From Anisakis pegreffii (lineage: Eukaryota; Nematoda; Chromadorea; Rhabditida; Anisakidae): DNA of 64,000 bases. Below the pieces are notes generated by a model that saw only the letters and a program-made list of their open reading frames with translations, was not told the DNA's origin and did no database searches. Positions within the stretch are counted from its first letter, which is position 1; each line of letters begins with the position of its first letter. A program made the translations under genes and the position numbers. This document shows positions 38,743-53,177 of the stretch, piece after piece. The DNA lies in contig JAPYMA010000250.1 of NCBI GenBank assembly GCA_035041965.1, forward strand, positions 1 to 64,000, in the 5' to 3' direction.

Positions 38743-40247
38743 TTATAAGTTTGTTAGATTCTGTCTTCCATAATTCCACTGAATTTCTTCATCTGGAATG
38801 AATTTTTCGACTGATAATTTTGGATTTATAAAATTTTCAAGAATTTTTTGCTTGCCATTATCATCGAAATGATCATAACACATCAAATAAATGAACAAGC
38901 TACAGACGAAAACATCAAAATGAAACTCAGTGACATGAAAAGAAAGACCAAACCTGCTTCTGATTGGGGGCTGGGGTCTGTTATCGCTATGATCTCCATC
39001 CATATTGTTGCCGCTTGAGCTCGAAGCTTCATCTCCGAGAGTAGTGTCCGAAGGTCGACGCAAATCCAACTAAGATTGTGTACAGTTACTATCACTTATT
39101 GGTATCATTGTTCTTAATAACATTACTATCATAATGAAAACATTAATATGAACTCGGTACTGCCCTCCGACTGAGGTCACCAATCTTTTTTCTCCTCTCA
39201 TCATGCCGCCGTTCAACGTGTGCAAGATTCCTCTTTGTTTCGCACAGTTCTCTGAATTAGTTGACTTTGATGTTTATTTTGATTCTTATCATCATTTCAC
39301 TAAGTTAAATCGAAATTAAACCACCGAAACAGTCAAAACGTGATAAAGCCAAAGCAACCTTTAATTTCATATCTCTTTCAACAGTCAAGAAATTTCACCT
39401 CTCGTGTATCTCAATTTTCTTCGTTTGATCCTGAACCGTCGTCTCTAACGTTTGCATTTTCTTCAGTTGTAATTCTTGATTTTTCGTTTTGTCCTTCTCT
39501 TGTTCATACTGAAGTTTCGTTCACTTATATATTTTATTCATTTTCGTTATTATTAATTTCAATATGATTATTTTTGAATTATTATTAACATTAGGCAAAT
39601 AACTATCAATTTACCAATGTCTTAAACCGTTCTTTGTCACTCGCCAGTATTTCTAATTCTGCTTGCACTATTTCATGATCTATATGACTTGATTCCTGTA
39701 ATTTTTGAATTATTATTCTTGAACTATCATCTCAGCCTTCTTGAGCTGAAGCTTATAAATTTGATGCAGATTACGATGATGAGGTGGTAATAATAGTGTT
39801 CGAATAGTAATTCTAAAGAATGATAACCTTTTCAGCTGGGTCAAATGGATCGCTGGACAAAGCCAGAGACCTGTAAAGAATAGCCGAATAGTAACCTTTT
39901 CAGTACAGAAAAATAACTGTTTGATGATAGAATCTTCAGTTGTCGGTTGACGGCATTCTGGACAATTGCTGGGATTCTGATCGTGAGACTGCAATTATTT
40001 GTTCATTTTTTATTACTCTCATTATATTATTACCGCATCATTATTATTGTTATTATTAATATTCTCACTACTGTTGTTATTATCACTGATCTTATCTCTA
40101 TCTTGCCATCAAATATTATGAGTTTACCTGTAACCACTGTAGGATACACTGATAATGGAATGTATGACCACAACGTAATGCGGATATGTTTGAGGGTTCA
40201 AGTGGTTCAAAACATATTGGACAAATACCAAACGGTGATAACGACAT
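38743..40247 (-). CDS. TRAIP-like RING finger E3 ubiquitin ligase
   Basis: Seven exons on the minus strand (40247-40128, 39988-39896, 39695-39615, 39508-39399, 39251-39161, 39069-38954, 38899-38743) join with full phase agreement to 255 residues. ATG 40247 begins MSLSPFGICPICFEPL. The RING reads CPIC, then ALRCGHTFHYQC, WLQ, and CPECRQ, giving all eight zinc ligands in C3HC4 order. It is followed by SIIKQLFF, which corresponds to the post-RING segment of TRAIP/NOPO proteins (IINKLFF in vertebrates), then a long charged coiled coil (for example QELQLKKMQTLETTVQDQ) and a Ser/Asn-rich tail. TRAIP family ligases ubiquitinate the replicative helicase at stalled or converging forks; that role is taken from the family. 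The protein is much shorter than vertebrate TRAIP (about 470), mostly through a short C-terminal half. No PCNA-binding motif is seen at the C terminus. Naming rests on RING plus post-RING motif and is less certain than the RING call itself. Confidence 0.85.
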
Positions 40248-41752
40248 TGATTAGATTTATTAACAGATCTATAAAATAACAATTATTATTGTTAACTTTT
40301 ACTGTTTATTACTGGTTGTCATGTTATTAGTACTCTTTAAAGATTGTTCATAAACAATATTAATTAAAGTAATGAACTGCATAAACAGTTGGTGATAATC
40401 AGAGTGAAATATATATGGTTCTCCAACGCAACATAAAGACGCACACCAAACAGGCAAGAAAGTGAACGTAAGCACACGACACAAGCACAGAAATGAACGT
40501 GCGAACTACGACGTGAAATAATCGAGTTTGAATGCTCGATATCTGATAAGGCATTGGTTCCATTTAAATATGAAACAGAGTCTTAACTAACGGCTGCATG
40601 CAAAATTCACAATTCTACATATAGCAGGGCTAAAACTTTCATGTGTGCACCCCTGAACTGTGGTATAGTGGTGTGTGGTACCTAGTGGTGTGTGTATACC
40701 ACCTTTTTGAGAACTGATCTATGCTATTCTATCCTGTGCACTTTCTTTTTGAGAACTGTTCTATTCTATTTTATTCTATTCCGCTCTATTCTATTCTGTT
40801 CAGTGTTTGAGAACTGTTCTATGTTCGTGATTTTGATCGGTACTGTTTACGTTCCTGATTGGGACTGTTTATGACGTTGATTGTGTTGTTGGTGCGAAGG
40901 CGACGATTAATAATTTAGTTTATCCACACAAATAAATGGAGACGATAATAACGGTTGAACACAGTGAAGATGGTTGAGTGACGAGAGATGCCGACAATGG
41001 CTCATGCACAACAACAACACTGGATATACGAACAACACACTAACTGACTAATATAGAGAACTGATACAACTACACTGAGCTACTTATATAGTCATTGAGA
41101 TTAGCTGATTACGAAACAATGGTTACAAATTGCCAATGGTGGCCAGAGAACACACGATATGCAAAGCACTGTAGAGAGACATACAAGAAACCGTAAACAA
41201 CGGACAAGAGATCACCGGTTTATCACAACATCATCCTTCATTCTATACTCTATCATGGTATAGAACAGTAATAGAATAGTTTAACTGGAATAGAGAAATC
41301 ACTGGTGGTACCCGTATGGCGGTAAGTTAACAATGAGAATTCTTTTTTTTCTCATTCATGAATTCATGTTCTCATATAAGGGGTACGTAAACAATCAGAA
41401 CCGTTGATGTAAAGGAGGCACATGATCTTAAAAACGTTCTGCATCATGTAAAAAGTACCACATGTACTCTACTGTGTACAGCTCACGTCTTTGAATTCAT
41501 GAAATGTTTTGAGAGACTTTGGTTAGGGTGTTCAAGGTTGGAAGTTAGCAAGAATTCGAAAGACTGTGGTAATTTTGTGTCGCCAAATTCGCCTAATCAC
41601 CATGATAAATGTTGTTGCAACATGTTCGTCTGCAACGGCTTTCGACATGTGCTGAACTACTGGCATTTTCTTTGCTATGCACACAGCGTTATTGAAATGC
41701 ATTTAAAAGTTTTCATTCCAATTGATATTACCTGGATTACCTGGATCGGCCA
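40248..41752. other. Upstream of the TRAIP-like gene; simple repeats
   Basis: This contains the presumed promoter of the minus-strand gene at 40247. The stretch 40650-40860 is built of GTGGTGTGTGG and TTCTA/TTGAGAACTGTTCTAT repeats, and 41250-41310 carries a related TCTATCATGGTATAGAA palindrome. It resembles degenerated repeat DNA rather than a gene. The plus frame at 41499-41834 runs into the 41-bp tandem repeat and is not supported. Confidence 0.4.
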
Positions 41753-41915
41753 GACGTTTATAACGTTGCTGGCCACAATGCTCGCGTTTATAACGTTCAA
41801 TGCCACAATGCTCGTTCAATGCTCGCGTTTATAACGTTCAATGCCACAATGCTCGTTCAATGCTCGCGTTTCAGGCTATCAAACGTTTATAACGTTGCTG
41901 GCCACAATGCTCGCG
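41753..41915. repeat. Minisatellite with a 41-bp unit
   Basis: The 41-bp unit beginning TTTATAACGTTCAATGCCAC occurs twice without a mismatch (41787-41827 and 41828-41868). It is flanked on both sides by a related 33-34 bp unit, ACGTTTATAACGTTGCTGGC..., at about 41753-41786 and 41882-41915. Each unit contains the shared core CCACAATGCTCG. It is non-coding. Confidence 0.9.
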
Positions 41916-42109
41916 TCTCCGTGCGCATTGTTTTATCCTCAATTTACGCTACCCCACTGGCTAGGCAAGCAGGCCAACCAAACACAACCCAGTAAATGAT
42001 TAGTCGCCGTGAATACTTTGCATAATTAAACGCAGTCAAATACGAATTCAATAAATAATCATCAATCTAATTAAAAAATATTCCGCCGATCGCTCACTGC
42101 GATTGACGA

Positions 42110-42189
42110 AACAACCACTCGATGTCCAAGTAATAATTAATAATTAATTTATTAATTATTAATTATTACTTGGACATCGAGTGGTTGTT
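42110..42189. repeat. Near-perfect palindrome, 39-bp arms and 2-bp centre
   Basis: The left arm AACAACCACTCGATGTCCAA... continues into alternating TAATAATTAATAATTAA and the right arm is its exact reverse complement, ending TTGGACATCGAGTGGTTGTT. The centre is only two bases, so single strands would form an almost closed 39-bp hairpin. The unique outer half (CACTCGATGTCCAAG) shows that this is not just simple AT sequence. It may be a foldback element. Confidence 0.9.
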
Positions 42190-44299
<2,110 letters not shown>

Positions 44300-44883
44300 G
44301 TAAATTGCGACCATTTAACATCACCACGTGGTCACTTGGCGAACTGTCAGCTTAGGTTTGATTTTAACAAGCTAAACAACAACGTTAGCACCAGCTTCAG
44401 CAACTATTTCTGCTTCTTCGTAATAATGCGCGTTTTTAGTCGTTCTTCATGCTCCAGTAACTCACTATCAGTGCTTTGTTTTTGTTGTTATGAGGTGTCG
44501 GGTCTAGTTTGTTCGAATGTATGGGAACAAATTGTGACAATCGCTTACCCCATTTGCAAGTATTTTGTTCCGATAATGTTTTCAATCATTTATTTCAGTT
44601 CCTCTTAATTATCTTATTCAAAATACCGGATGTGGTACTAAAAGCCGTTCATCGACTGTCACGATAGATCGGATCTCAATATATACGTATTTCAGGTTAC
44701 ATACATGTCTCACAAGTCAGCACTTGTCCGAGGCAGCAGTCCGATAGTGAATATTTTCGTTCAGAATTATTAACGAATCACTTCACTTTCGTGTGCACCT
44801 CAAATCGATTGGGTTCAACATTCATTCGAAAACCTTTTTCAATCGCCAAACAATACACATATTAAAGAATTAGATTCGAAGAG

Positions 44884-47775
44884 ATGACATCAAATAATAC
44901 CATACAAGAAAACAGTGCACCGTTTTGCAACACAACTGATGCCATTCAAAAATTGCGATTACGCATCTCAAACGCTCTGTCAAAATTTCCAGCGTACGAT
45001 ACTGATTACTCACTTCTGCGGTGGTTGTCGGCTGAAAATTACAACGTTGGTGAGTTAGATTTCTATAGTTTTTGATTATTTTTTCCTTCTCTGATGTAAT
45101 ATTCATTGATTCGATCATTTTTGAATTTTTACCACATTATTCGGTATCACTGAATTTGTACAGTATTTGATTAATTCAGTTATTCATTCAATTTATTGGC
45201 TGACTCGTTCATTTGCTCACGTATTTTGTATTTATTTATTTTCTATGCTTTTTTGACTTCATCAATTTATTTTAGAGGCGACAGCATTGAAATTGGAATC
45301 AGCATTGTACAAACTCTCTGCTATTGGTGCTTTCACGGAGAATATTAATCGATTGGAAGATGCACAAAATGTGTTTCCTTCTATCACCGCAGTCGCTGAG
45401 TATTTTCCAGGTTATTATGGGTTATTCGTTCGATACTCATTTTCTTATTTTGGTCTTTCAAGAAACAATGGATATTAAATTGCATTGCATTATTCACTTC
45501 TGATTCCGTTAGATCAGTGTTTCAAAAAAGGACTTTTGATAACTTCCTCATTGCAATATAAACGATTTGCAAACGTTATTCCTGCCTATCACATCGTCAA
45601 AATACCTTACTAAACTTTTTTCATCCACACCTTTCCAATGTTCTAAGTGCGAATTTTTGTGTGATTGGAAATCGCCGAATGAATTGATATCAGTCGTACT
45701 CAAAAAATTGTTGTAGTGTTTAATGAGCTTTCTATATGATAGGAGGTATCATGGGTGTTGACCGTGATGGAAATGTGATTTGTATACAACCAATGGGTCG
45801 AGTTCGACCAAGAAATTTAATTCCAACTGCGAGAGTATCCGAATTGTATCGCGCTCTTATTCTTGAGTGTGAAGCCAGTTTGGCATTGGTCAGGTAAGGC
45901 AGTGCAATCATTTTCTTTTATTACCTTCGTTGTTCAATGTAATTAATTTGTCGTAGGGATTTCACACTTTATTGTTTTTGTAGGCTTCAACTTATATAGT
46001 TTTATTGTACCATATCAGTCGCATTACTGCCGATGAACTGACATTTGATCATTTCTGTAAGATGAATTGCAATTAAAGTTTCCTGATTGCTAGCTTTATT
46101 CAGTAATAGAACATTTAGAAGATGGTCATGAAAGTATTCATTCTAGATGAGCTGCTTATCGTAGAATTACTGAGCTTGAGTTAGTCATGATTAAGTTATG
46201 GGCCTCATTGAGTTGTGTCTTTTAATGTGTGATGGAATTATTATATTGATAATGGCAGGAATGAAGAGAAGAAACGTGGTCATAAGGTCGGAGTGATAAT
46301 TATCACTGATCTAGCTGAATTAAGTATCAGCAGTATTTATATGCCTGCGTTACGCATCTACATGAATGCTCTACAACTTCTTCAGGTTTCTTTTCACTTA
46401 TCCTGTTTACTTTCTTGTAAACAAATGTTTGATAAGTGACTCTTTTGTTTCGCTTCTTTCTGTGTTCCTAGATCTGTGGAGCTGATATTTTTTCCAAATG
46501 TTCAACGTTTCAGTTCAAGAACTGAAAAAAATATCAGCTGTAAATTTAACAGCAGTCATTAGCTTTAAAAACAAGTATAGCAGTTAAACCTGGTATCAAA
46601 ATTGAGTTAATTTCAGTCACTCTTCCCAGGATCAATAATCAAAATTTACGTTATAAATGCACCATCCGCTATCGGTTTCCTTTATCGAATAGCCAGACAA
46701 GCACTCTCCAAGGTTTTTGATTTGATGTTTATTAGAGTCGTTACCTCATATTTGCTGTGAATGATGAACTCATCAACCCAAACCTTTTTTTAATTGGATT
46801 GGTTGAAGATTCAAGTTGATTTTTGTCACGACTGCCGAAGAATTTTAGTTCCAATCTCGAAAAGGACACAGTTCCCCAACTGGCATCTTTATTTATCCGG
46901 TTCTAACGTTTCAGAACACATTGGACCTCGTTGAATTCTTGGGTGACAACTGGAAGGACGCATTGAAAGAGCGCATTGGCGAGGAAAATATTTTACCTTT
47001 TTGGGGCGGAACTAAACAAGCAACTTCACCGACGGATTCGATTCGTATGGGAGGAGAAATAGATGACCGATTGAGGTTTCTTTCATTTTGTCTTCATCTA
47101 ATTAAATATTTTATTTGGCAATAACTTTTTGACTCGCTATCGTTTGTATGGATTCGGTAGAGAATTTTGGCGTTGAGGTGTTGTATTTGAAGGAATGAGC
47201 AGATCGCTTCTTTGAAGCGTATTCCAAAAGAGCAACTGACGACCGTTTGTGTGTCTGCACGACACGATACGGTCATCAATTTGGACGTTTCACAGCCACG
47301 AAGTGTTCTTTCTTGGTATTTCACTGTAGCGTCTGGTGATATTGACTTCTGGATTTCATACGGCTCTCATGAGGTTCATCTTGATCGTTTCCGTTCATTT
47401 GAACTATGCATATCAAGTTTATAGTTTCTGATTTTATCTCTTTGAAGGTTTTTTTTCTAAATCTTTGAAATGGTAACTCTTTGAATGTATTTGCTTGCTG
47501 TCCTTTTTTTCATATGAAGATAGAGGTAATCTTAGAATTTGGATCGACTTTAATATAGGTTGTCATGCGTTTAGTAAATTTAGTTTAAGGTATGGCCACG
47601 ATTCCGTGTTTCAACAGATTTCGTTGCTGAATATGGTGAAATTTGTTGTGCAGAGAAAGGAAATTATACAGTTCATTTCGATAATACCCATGGCACTATA
47701 TGGAGTAAACGTATCGATTATATATTTCAGGTGAATAACAAAAGCATCTCACCATCTAGTAGTTTACCAAATTAG
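44884..47775 (+). CDS. CRAL-TRIO and GOLD domain (SEC14-like) lipid-transfer protein
   Basis: Eight exons (44884-45049, 45276-45410, 45743-45893, 46259-46385, 46617-46712, 46915-47075, 47193-47373, 47590-47775) join in phase to a 400-residue protein, the usual size of nematode CTG-type proteins. The N-terminal CRAL-TRIO helix shows DTDYSLLRWLSAENYNV. The lipid-binding core has GGIMGVDRDGNVI, HKVGVIIITDLAELS and SLFPGSIIKIYVINAP, then ILPFWGGT. The C-terminal GOLD beta-sandwich shows SWYFTVASGDIDFWISYG, VWPRFRVSTDFVAEYGE and FDNTHGTIWSKRIDY. There is no signal peptide; a cytosolic, membrane-associated role in phosphoinositide or hydrophobic-ligand transfer is inferred from SEC14L relatives. 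ATG 44884 is the first in a clean context. Acceptors at 47192 (TTTGAAG) and 47589 (TTTAAG) are weaker than usual but are the only ones that keep phase and motifs. A (TA)66 tract lies 590 bp upstream. The assignment to the SEC14L/CTG family is secure; the ligand is unknown. Confidence 0.95.
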
Positions 47776-48564
47776 TTCTATTTTGTATATTGCATTGTAT
47801 GTGTTTATTATCATTCTCATCGTATAAAGAGGTAAGTAACCAGGATTGACTATCGCTTTATGAGGAGGACAGCCTACGCACTGACAACAGTTTGCTTTCG
47901 TTATGAGCGGAACTATTTGTTGCCCATTCCTCGAAGATTTAGTGTTGAAAGGAAGTGCTCGTGCACTTCAGTAACTTCATATTCAAAGACAAATGTCTCT
48001 TAGAGAATCCTCGCTGTTGAATCCTGGTTATGAGGCTGAGTTTGTTAATATATAAGACCTTACTGTGGTGTTGATGGTCATTCTTAAATGTGCCATTTAT
48101 TTGTGATAGTCGTGCAGTGTTGTATCAAAAGGATTGCAACTGTTATTTGTGAACTATAGTATTGATTTCATGTGCCAATTACATTCCGTGCTTGGCACAA
48201 TTGGTGTGGTTATTGGGAGCCTTTCCTTGTGCATCGTTGTCTTGATACTCGTTAATCATTGATGTACGTATTCATTTAATTACCATTGATGACGATTTGC
48301 TGTCAGGTGAGTAATGTGATTCAGTGTTTAATATGTTGTGATATTTGTGGTGCTATTTGTAGTGTTCCTTAATAGTGCTCAATATTCAATCTTTCAATTT
48401 AATAGTACCTCTTGCATTCATGTATCGAATAAAATTTTTCTTTATCGTCCATTCATTCGTTCAAGTTTTATCGGTATAGCAAATGTGAACAATTAAAGAA
48501 CAGAGCCAAGTAATCGAAAAAGATTTTGCTCAATTTTACTCTGCAATAAAGTTCGATCGCTTAG
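47776..48564. other. 3' flank of the SEC14-like gene; nothing recognisable
   Basis: AT-rich sequence follows the stop codon at 47773-47775. An AATAAA occurs at about 48428, far for a polyadenylation signal but the first clear one. No other feature was seen. Confidence 0.5.
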
Positions 48565-49760
48565 TAGGGTTTGCAAAATCCCGACGTTTTTTCAACCCCG
48601 GGATCGATTTTTGATCCCGGGATAATCCCGGGATCGAACAATTTTTGTAATATCGATGCGGGACATGTTCGAACACATTTTTTTGAACCAATCTGTTCAT
48701 TATCAATCAGAAAGGAGTTAATTCAACAAATTATTGAACAAATTCGAGGAACCAAATTATTTAAATTCAAATTAATATTTCATATAATCTTGCTAATGAT
48801 CATGTCGTAAGGGCACATTGTCGTCTCGGGTTTAAGCTAATAACAGAACACTTGCATGTGAATATGAAATTCTTGATTCTCAAACACTTATTTGCAGTGC
48901 TTCAAGTCCATTTTCTCGCAGCATTAACATCAGGTGAATTCTGCCATTTCAGAAATTTCGATTTTTTACGAAAGAAATGCATCGGATAAATTATATCATT
49001 TGAATTTTGAAAAGTTCAGAGTTTATCTAAAAAGCGAAAAAAAAATCCGCAATGAATTTTCATCGAACCATCTAGCACTTACACGTTTGATAATTTCGAT
49101 CATAGATCATGGAAATGTACTTGATAGTTAAGCTTACGATTCTCTTGAATGGAACAATTTACCTCACTTCGACAGTGAATTCTCACTATGAGTGAACTCA
49201 GTGAGAATTAATGTACATTTCGATCGGATGAAAATGTTTCCAAATAGCGAAGTAAAAAGGCTTGCAGTCTTTAGAACATACAGTTGAATTGACAGATGGA
49301 ATACTGAAGCCGAAAAAATCGCATTAGAGGAAACGACTCAAAATTTCGTTGAACTTTGTTGCTCTTGGTTCTTATTAGAAAATGTGATTATCTGTGTTAT
49401 TCTACTTAGAAATGCATCCAGATGAGCGTGATATAAAGCAATGAAGAGCAGAATAATCAATTGAATATTCAATGAAATGTTACGTAAAAATACATTAAGC
49501 TGTCGTTGATCATATCATTCGTCCAATTTGCGTCTATTTCCTCAGCTATTCATCAATGATAGAGGGCAAACAACAAAAGTGGCTGCATATGAATGAGATG
49601 GGAATGATTAAGGCTTGCTTCAAGATGAGCATACTATCAGGATTCATGCAAATTGACTTGCTTTATCAAATCCCGAAATCCCGGGATTTTTCAAAACTTA
49701 AATCCCGAGATCGGGATCAGAATTGAAATCTCGGGATCCCGGGATCCCGTGCAAACCCTA
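48565..49760 (+). mobile_element. 1196-bp hAT-type element with TAGGGTTTGCA and CCCGGGAT ends, copy 1
   Basis: The left end begins TAGGGTTTGCAAAATCCCG and the right end closes with GTGCAAACCCTA. Both subtermini contain clusters of CCCGGGAT in alternating orientation. Flanking 8-mers TCGCTTAG and TCACTTAC agree at 6 of 8 positions. About 550 bp of the interior (for example TCGATCGGATGAAAATG, and GCTTGCTTCAAGATG) recurs inverted in the element at 55795-56476. The extra left part (48700-49130) holds open frames of 65-79 codons that may be worn transposase, but no motif is recognisable. Confidence 0.85.
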
Positions 49761-52700
49761 TCACTTACTATTGAACCAAGTGAAATTGAACAAATAACTG
49801 ACTTAAAATTAGTACGGATTTGGTTTCGCCTTACTTTTCATGATCCCGTTCTCGTTGAAATGAGTGGGATACTATGGCCTATGCGAGTTTAATGATTACA
49901 ATTTGCAGTAAGTTATTTGCACGGTAGCATTTTTGATAGCAGTGTTCCTTTGGTGTTTTTAAGCGTTGTCATAAAGCATTCACAAATGGTCGTTTTCTGA
50001 TTAAGTAGTTGTTGAGCGGACGTTTCATGACAACCGTCCTGATTAAACTGTAAAAAATTGTTGCAGTAAAATTTTGATACGTAATGCTAAAATATATAAA
50101 AGAAAAAAATACGGTGGTATGTCAATCGCATAAATAGAAGGTACCGTATAGAATGTAATTGAATAACTGATGCTAAATTCTGAAAGATGATGCCATAACG
50201 AAAGTAAAGAGTAAAATCGTGCATTTAAACGTAAATGTTGACGTCGATTAGAAACACAGAATTCAATTTTTTAAAGAGAAATCGGACATTGAATGGGAAA
50301 TTAAAATTCGAATCAGTTCTTCAATATCAAATGATGCTGAAGGTGCTTGATTAGTTTCAACGAATTGACTATAAACAACTCACAAATAAAAATTGTGCAA
50401 CTGAAACATTTTGAGCGATATATTACTGTATGATTGATATTTTTGGTCGCAAGTTGGTCATTTAAAATGTATAACTTTCAACCTAAATCATTCATTTCTA
50501 ACGGTGTTCGCTGTTTTCTGAAAAGTGATGCAGTTTTTGTCACGAATGCATATTTGATTATGATTTTTCATAAAGTCTATTGAAGCGAAAGATACGTAAA
50601 GTAGAACAATTCATTTCGCTGATCCATTAACGTCGATCTCAGTTGCGAGATGTCAGTCTCACATTTTTTGGAAACAACAACGGAAAGACCATTGTTTCAG
50701 TCAGTTTCATCAGAGTCGTAATCCATCATCAGTAATGTTAATATTTCATTATAAAAGGTGTCTACTAAATCAATCATGTCACAAATGTGGATCCACCACC
50801 ATTTGACATTGTTTCAACATGATCGGGTCAGCAGATCGTTTCAGTTTGACTCGCTGCATTCTATGATTATTCTAATCGCTGTGCATATTTCACTGATGTA
50901 TATCAATTCATCTTTGATTGAGAATTCGAAGCTTTCAGCCAATGAATCTAACACGTTATTGCTGATTTTCATTAAACAAGTGTCGTGATGTTGGCAGTGC
51001 TCGAATGTGAGACGATAATTTGACGTGGAAACTTAGTGCCAGCTTTGACACATCCATTTCGGAGTTTTTCATCAGCGTAATATTCAATGAATTATCCCAA
51101 ATCAAATCTATGCAGTTGAAAATCTTCCGACTGAACCTTCGGTGTAATCAAAATTGAATCGAAAAATTTCAGTCATTGAACAAACAAAATCGAATCTTCT
51201 CCCGATTGAATTTATGTGCATTTTTCTCATCTTCAGAGCAGCAGCCGTCATTTCACTATTGTTCAGAAAAGTAAATCAACAGTCTCTGGAGGGATAGACT
51301 ACGTTAAACCATTTGCCCAGTTCTAGGTTACAAAACGGTTTCGTGGCCGCTCATATTCCGCCTGTTAAAAACAGACGATATATCGGTTTTTTTGCATCCC
51401 TATTTAATGACTGAAAAATGCCAATCTTAATTTGATCAGATAAATTCGATTGTTTTATTGCGCTACTTGAAATCACTATTGCATTGTCTTTTAACGATAC
51501 CTAGGTCATAAACTCACATCGATAGCCTTCTTCAAAAATACTTTACGGATTTCAATCGCCTAATAATATAAATCACTTTTGAAATTGTTAAATTTTGATG
51601 GTTACCGATCATTTTTTTCACTCTACAGCTACTTTATAAGCACAGCACTGCAACGAAATTTGAAGATCCACTATACCATTGCAAATTTGCATTTATCTAT
51701 CAAACACAGCTGCTTCAGTTCAGTTACGTGCTTGCAAGAGTAACGAACTACAAAATTTTGTTCAGAAACCATCAACCTCTGATAGTAAGGGGATTATCGT
51801 TGCATTTTATTTGAAAGCAATTGACTTCCTCATATGAAACAAAAGTAAAAGTGCTGGTTCATCAACATGGACAATTGTTGCGCTCATGAAACTGATGATA
51901 CCTGTCGAGATTCCCGGAAGCTAGCGGAGCCCAAGTGTGAGAGGTGAGATAAGGGCTTTAAATTAATAATTAACTCGCTCAGGAAGGTTACTCAAAATAT
52001 CTGATTTAAAAAATCATTTCATGCGATTATGAAACATCGAATAAGCGGGTTGCATGCAGAAATCGCATTGAAATATATGGTCAAATTCGAATTTTTCGTC
52101 AGTGCTAATGGAAACAGAAAATGTTTCGTTTGCGTTTGGAAAATTCATGTTACCCATTTGATACGGCCAATAATGCTCATTAGACGTTACAAGTAATTCT
52201 CATTAGACGATGTTACATTGACGAGTATAAATAAATAATGATGATCATCCGTGATGAATTGGATCACTGAAGCTGCACAAAAAAATCAATTCCGCTGAGT
52301 GAAAACGAACAATTCGTTTGACAATAATGAGGCTCGAACAGGTTGCGTAAGACAATTGACTCTTTATTCGTTTTGCGGTAATTAACGACACGATAACTAT
52401 TCGAAATGCTTCAATGATCTTCAATCGAGATTAGTTTAATCTCTATTGAAGTATTTCGTCAAACGGATTAATCGCATCCTTAATTAGCGTAACGCTCACC
52501 GCTTCACACCACAAATGCTTGATCAGCAACATTGTTCGTTCCCACTTTTTATCCTTCCTCTTTTCATATTATGAATTTTTCGCCGAACATAACTGTTCGA
52601 TTCCATTTTTTTTTCGTTAGAATATTCTCATCGGTCACAAAAATAGGTATTATTTAAATGAAGGAGTTCGAATATAGTGAAGCAAATTCTACTAATCGAT

Positions 52701-53121
52701 GCAGTTCCAAGTTCAATAACCCGCTCCATAAAACCCAGATTATAACGATTCTGAGTGACTGTTAACCTGAGCATTTCCCCGCCATCCGGTTCACAACACA
52801 ATTTGCATAATCAGAGTGCACTACTGTGTAGCCCACAGCAGTTTGCTACCGAATGAATCGTTCGTTTAAGCACAGTGAGGATGTACCACATTTCATTTAT
52901 TGCTCTTTTTCAACAATGAATATGAAAGCTACTTGAAACAGACGTTTCACTTGTCACCCTTGAAGCAGTCATGCATTAATTTTATATTCTCTTAGTACCA
53001 CCCAAATTCCCAAGCCGTTTCTCGACTATTCAGCCTCAACTCATTTGTGGCCAAACGAGAAGCCAGAACAAGGAGAATTTTCCGCCTCGTATGCGCATGT
53101 CTAAAATTCGTATATAATCTC
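49761..53121. other. No resolved gene
   Basis: AT-rich sequence with no recognised coding motif or terminal repeats. The last few hundred bases (about 52750-53120) are presumably the upstream regulatory region of the neuropeptide gene starting at 53178. Confidence 0.5.
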
Positions 53122-53129
53122 TATAAAAG
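53122..53129 (+). promoter_or_regulatory. TATA box of the neuropeptide gene
   Basis: TATAAAAG lies 49 bases before the start codon at 53178. A transcription start about 30 bases downstream (near 53150-53155) would leave a leader of about 25 nt. Confidence 0.5.
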
Positions 53130-53177
53130 AAAATCTTAAGGACAGACTGAATCGGGTACAACGGTAATACTGAAACG

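Noticed and set aside
39713..39994. Continuous 93-codon frame as one exon of the RING protein
   Set aside because: Using the GT at 39895 and the AG before 39695 restores the TRAIP post-RING and coiled-coil text in phase; the rest of the frame is intron.
41753..41915. Direct repeats considered as a CRISPR array
   Set aside because: Units abut without spacers and the genome is eukaryotic; it is a minisatellite.
48571..49892. Frames of 65-79 codons
   Set aside because: They lie in or across the hAT-type element and have no recognisable transposase motif.
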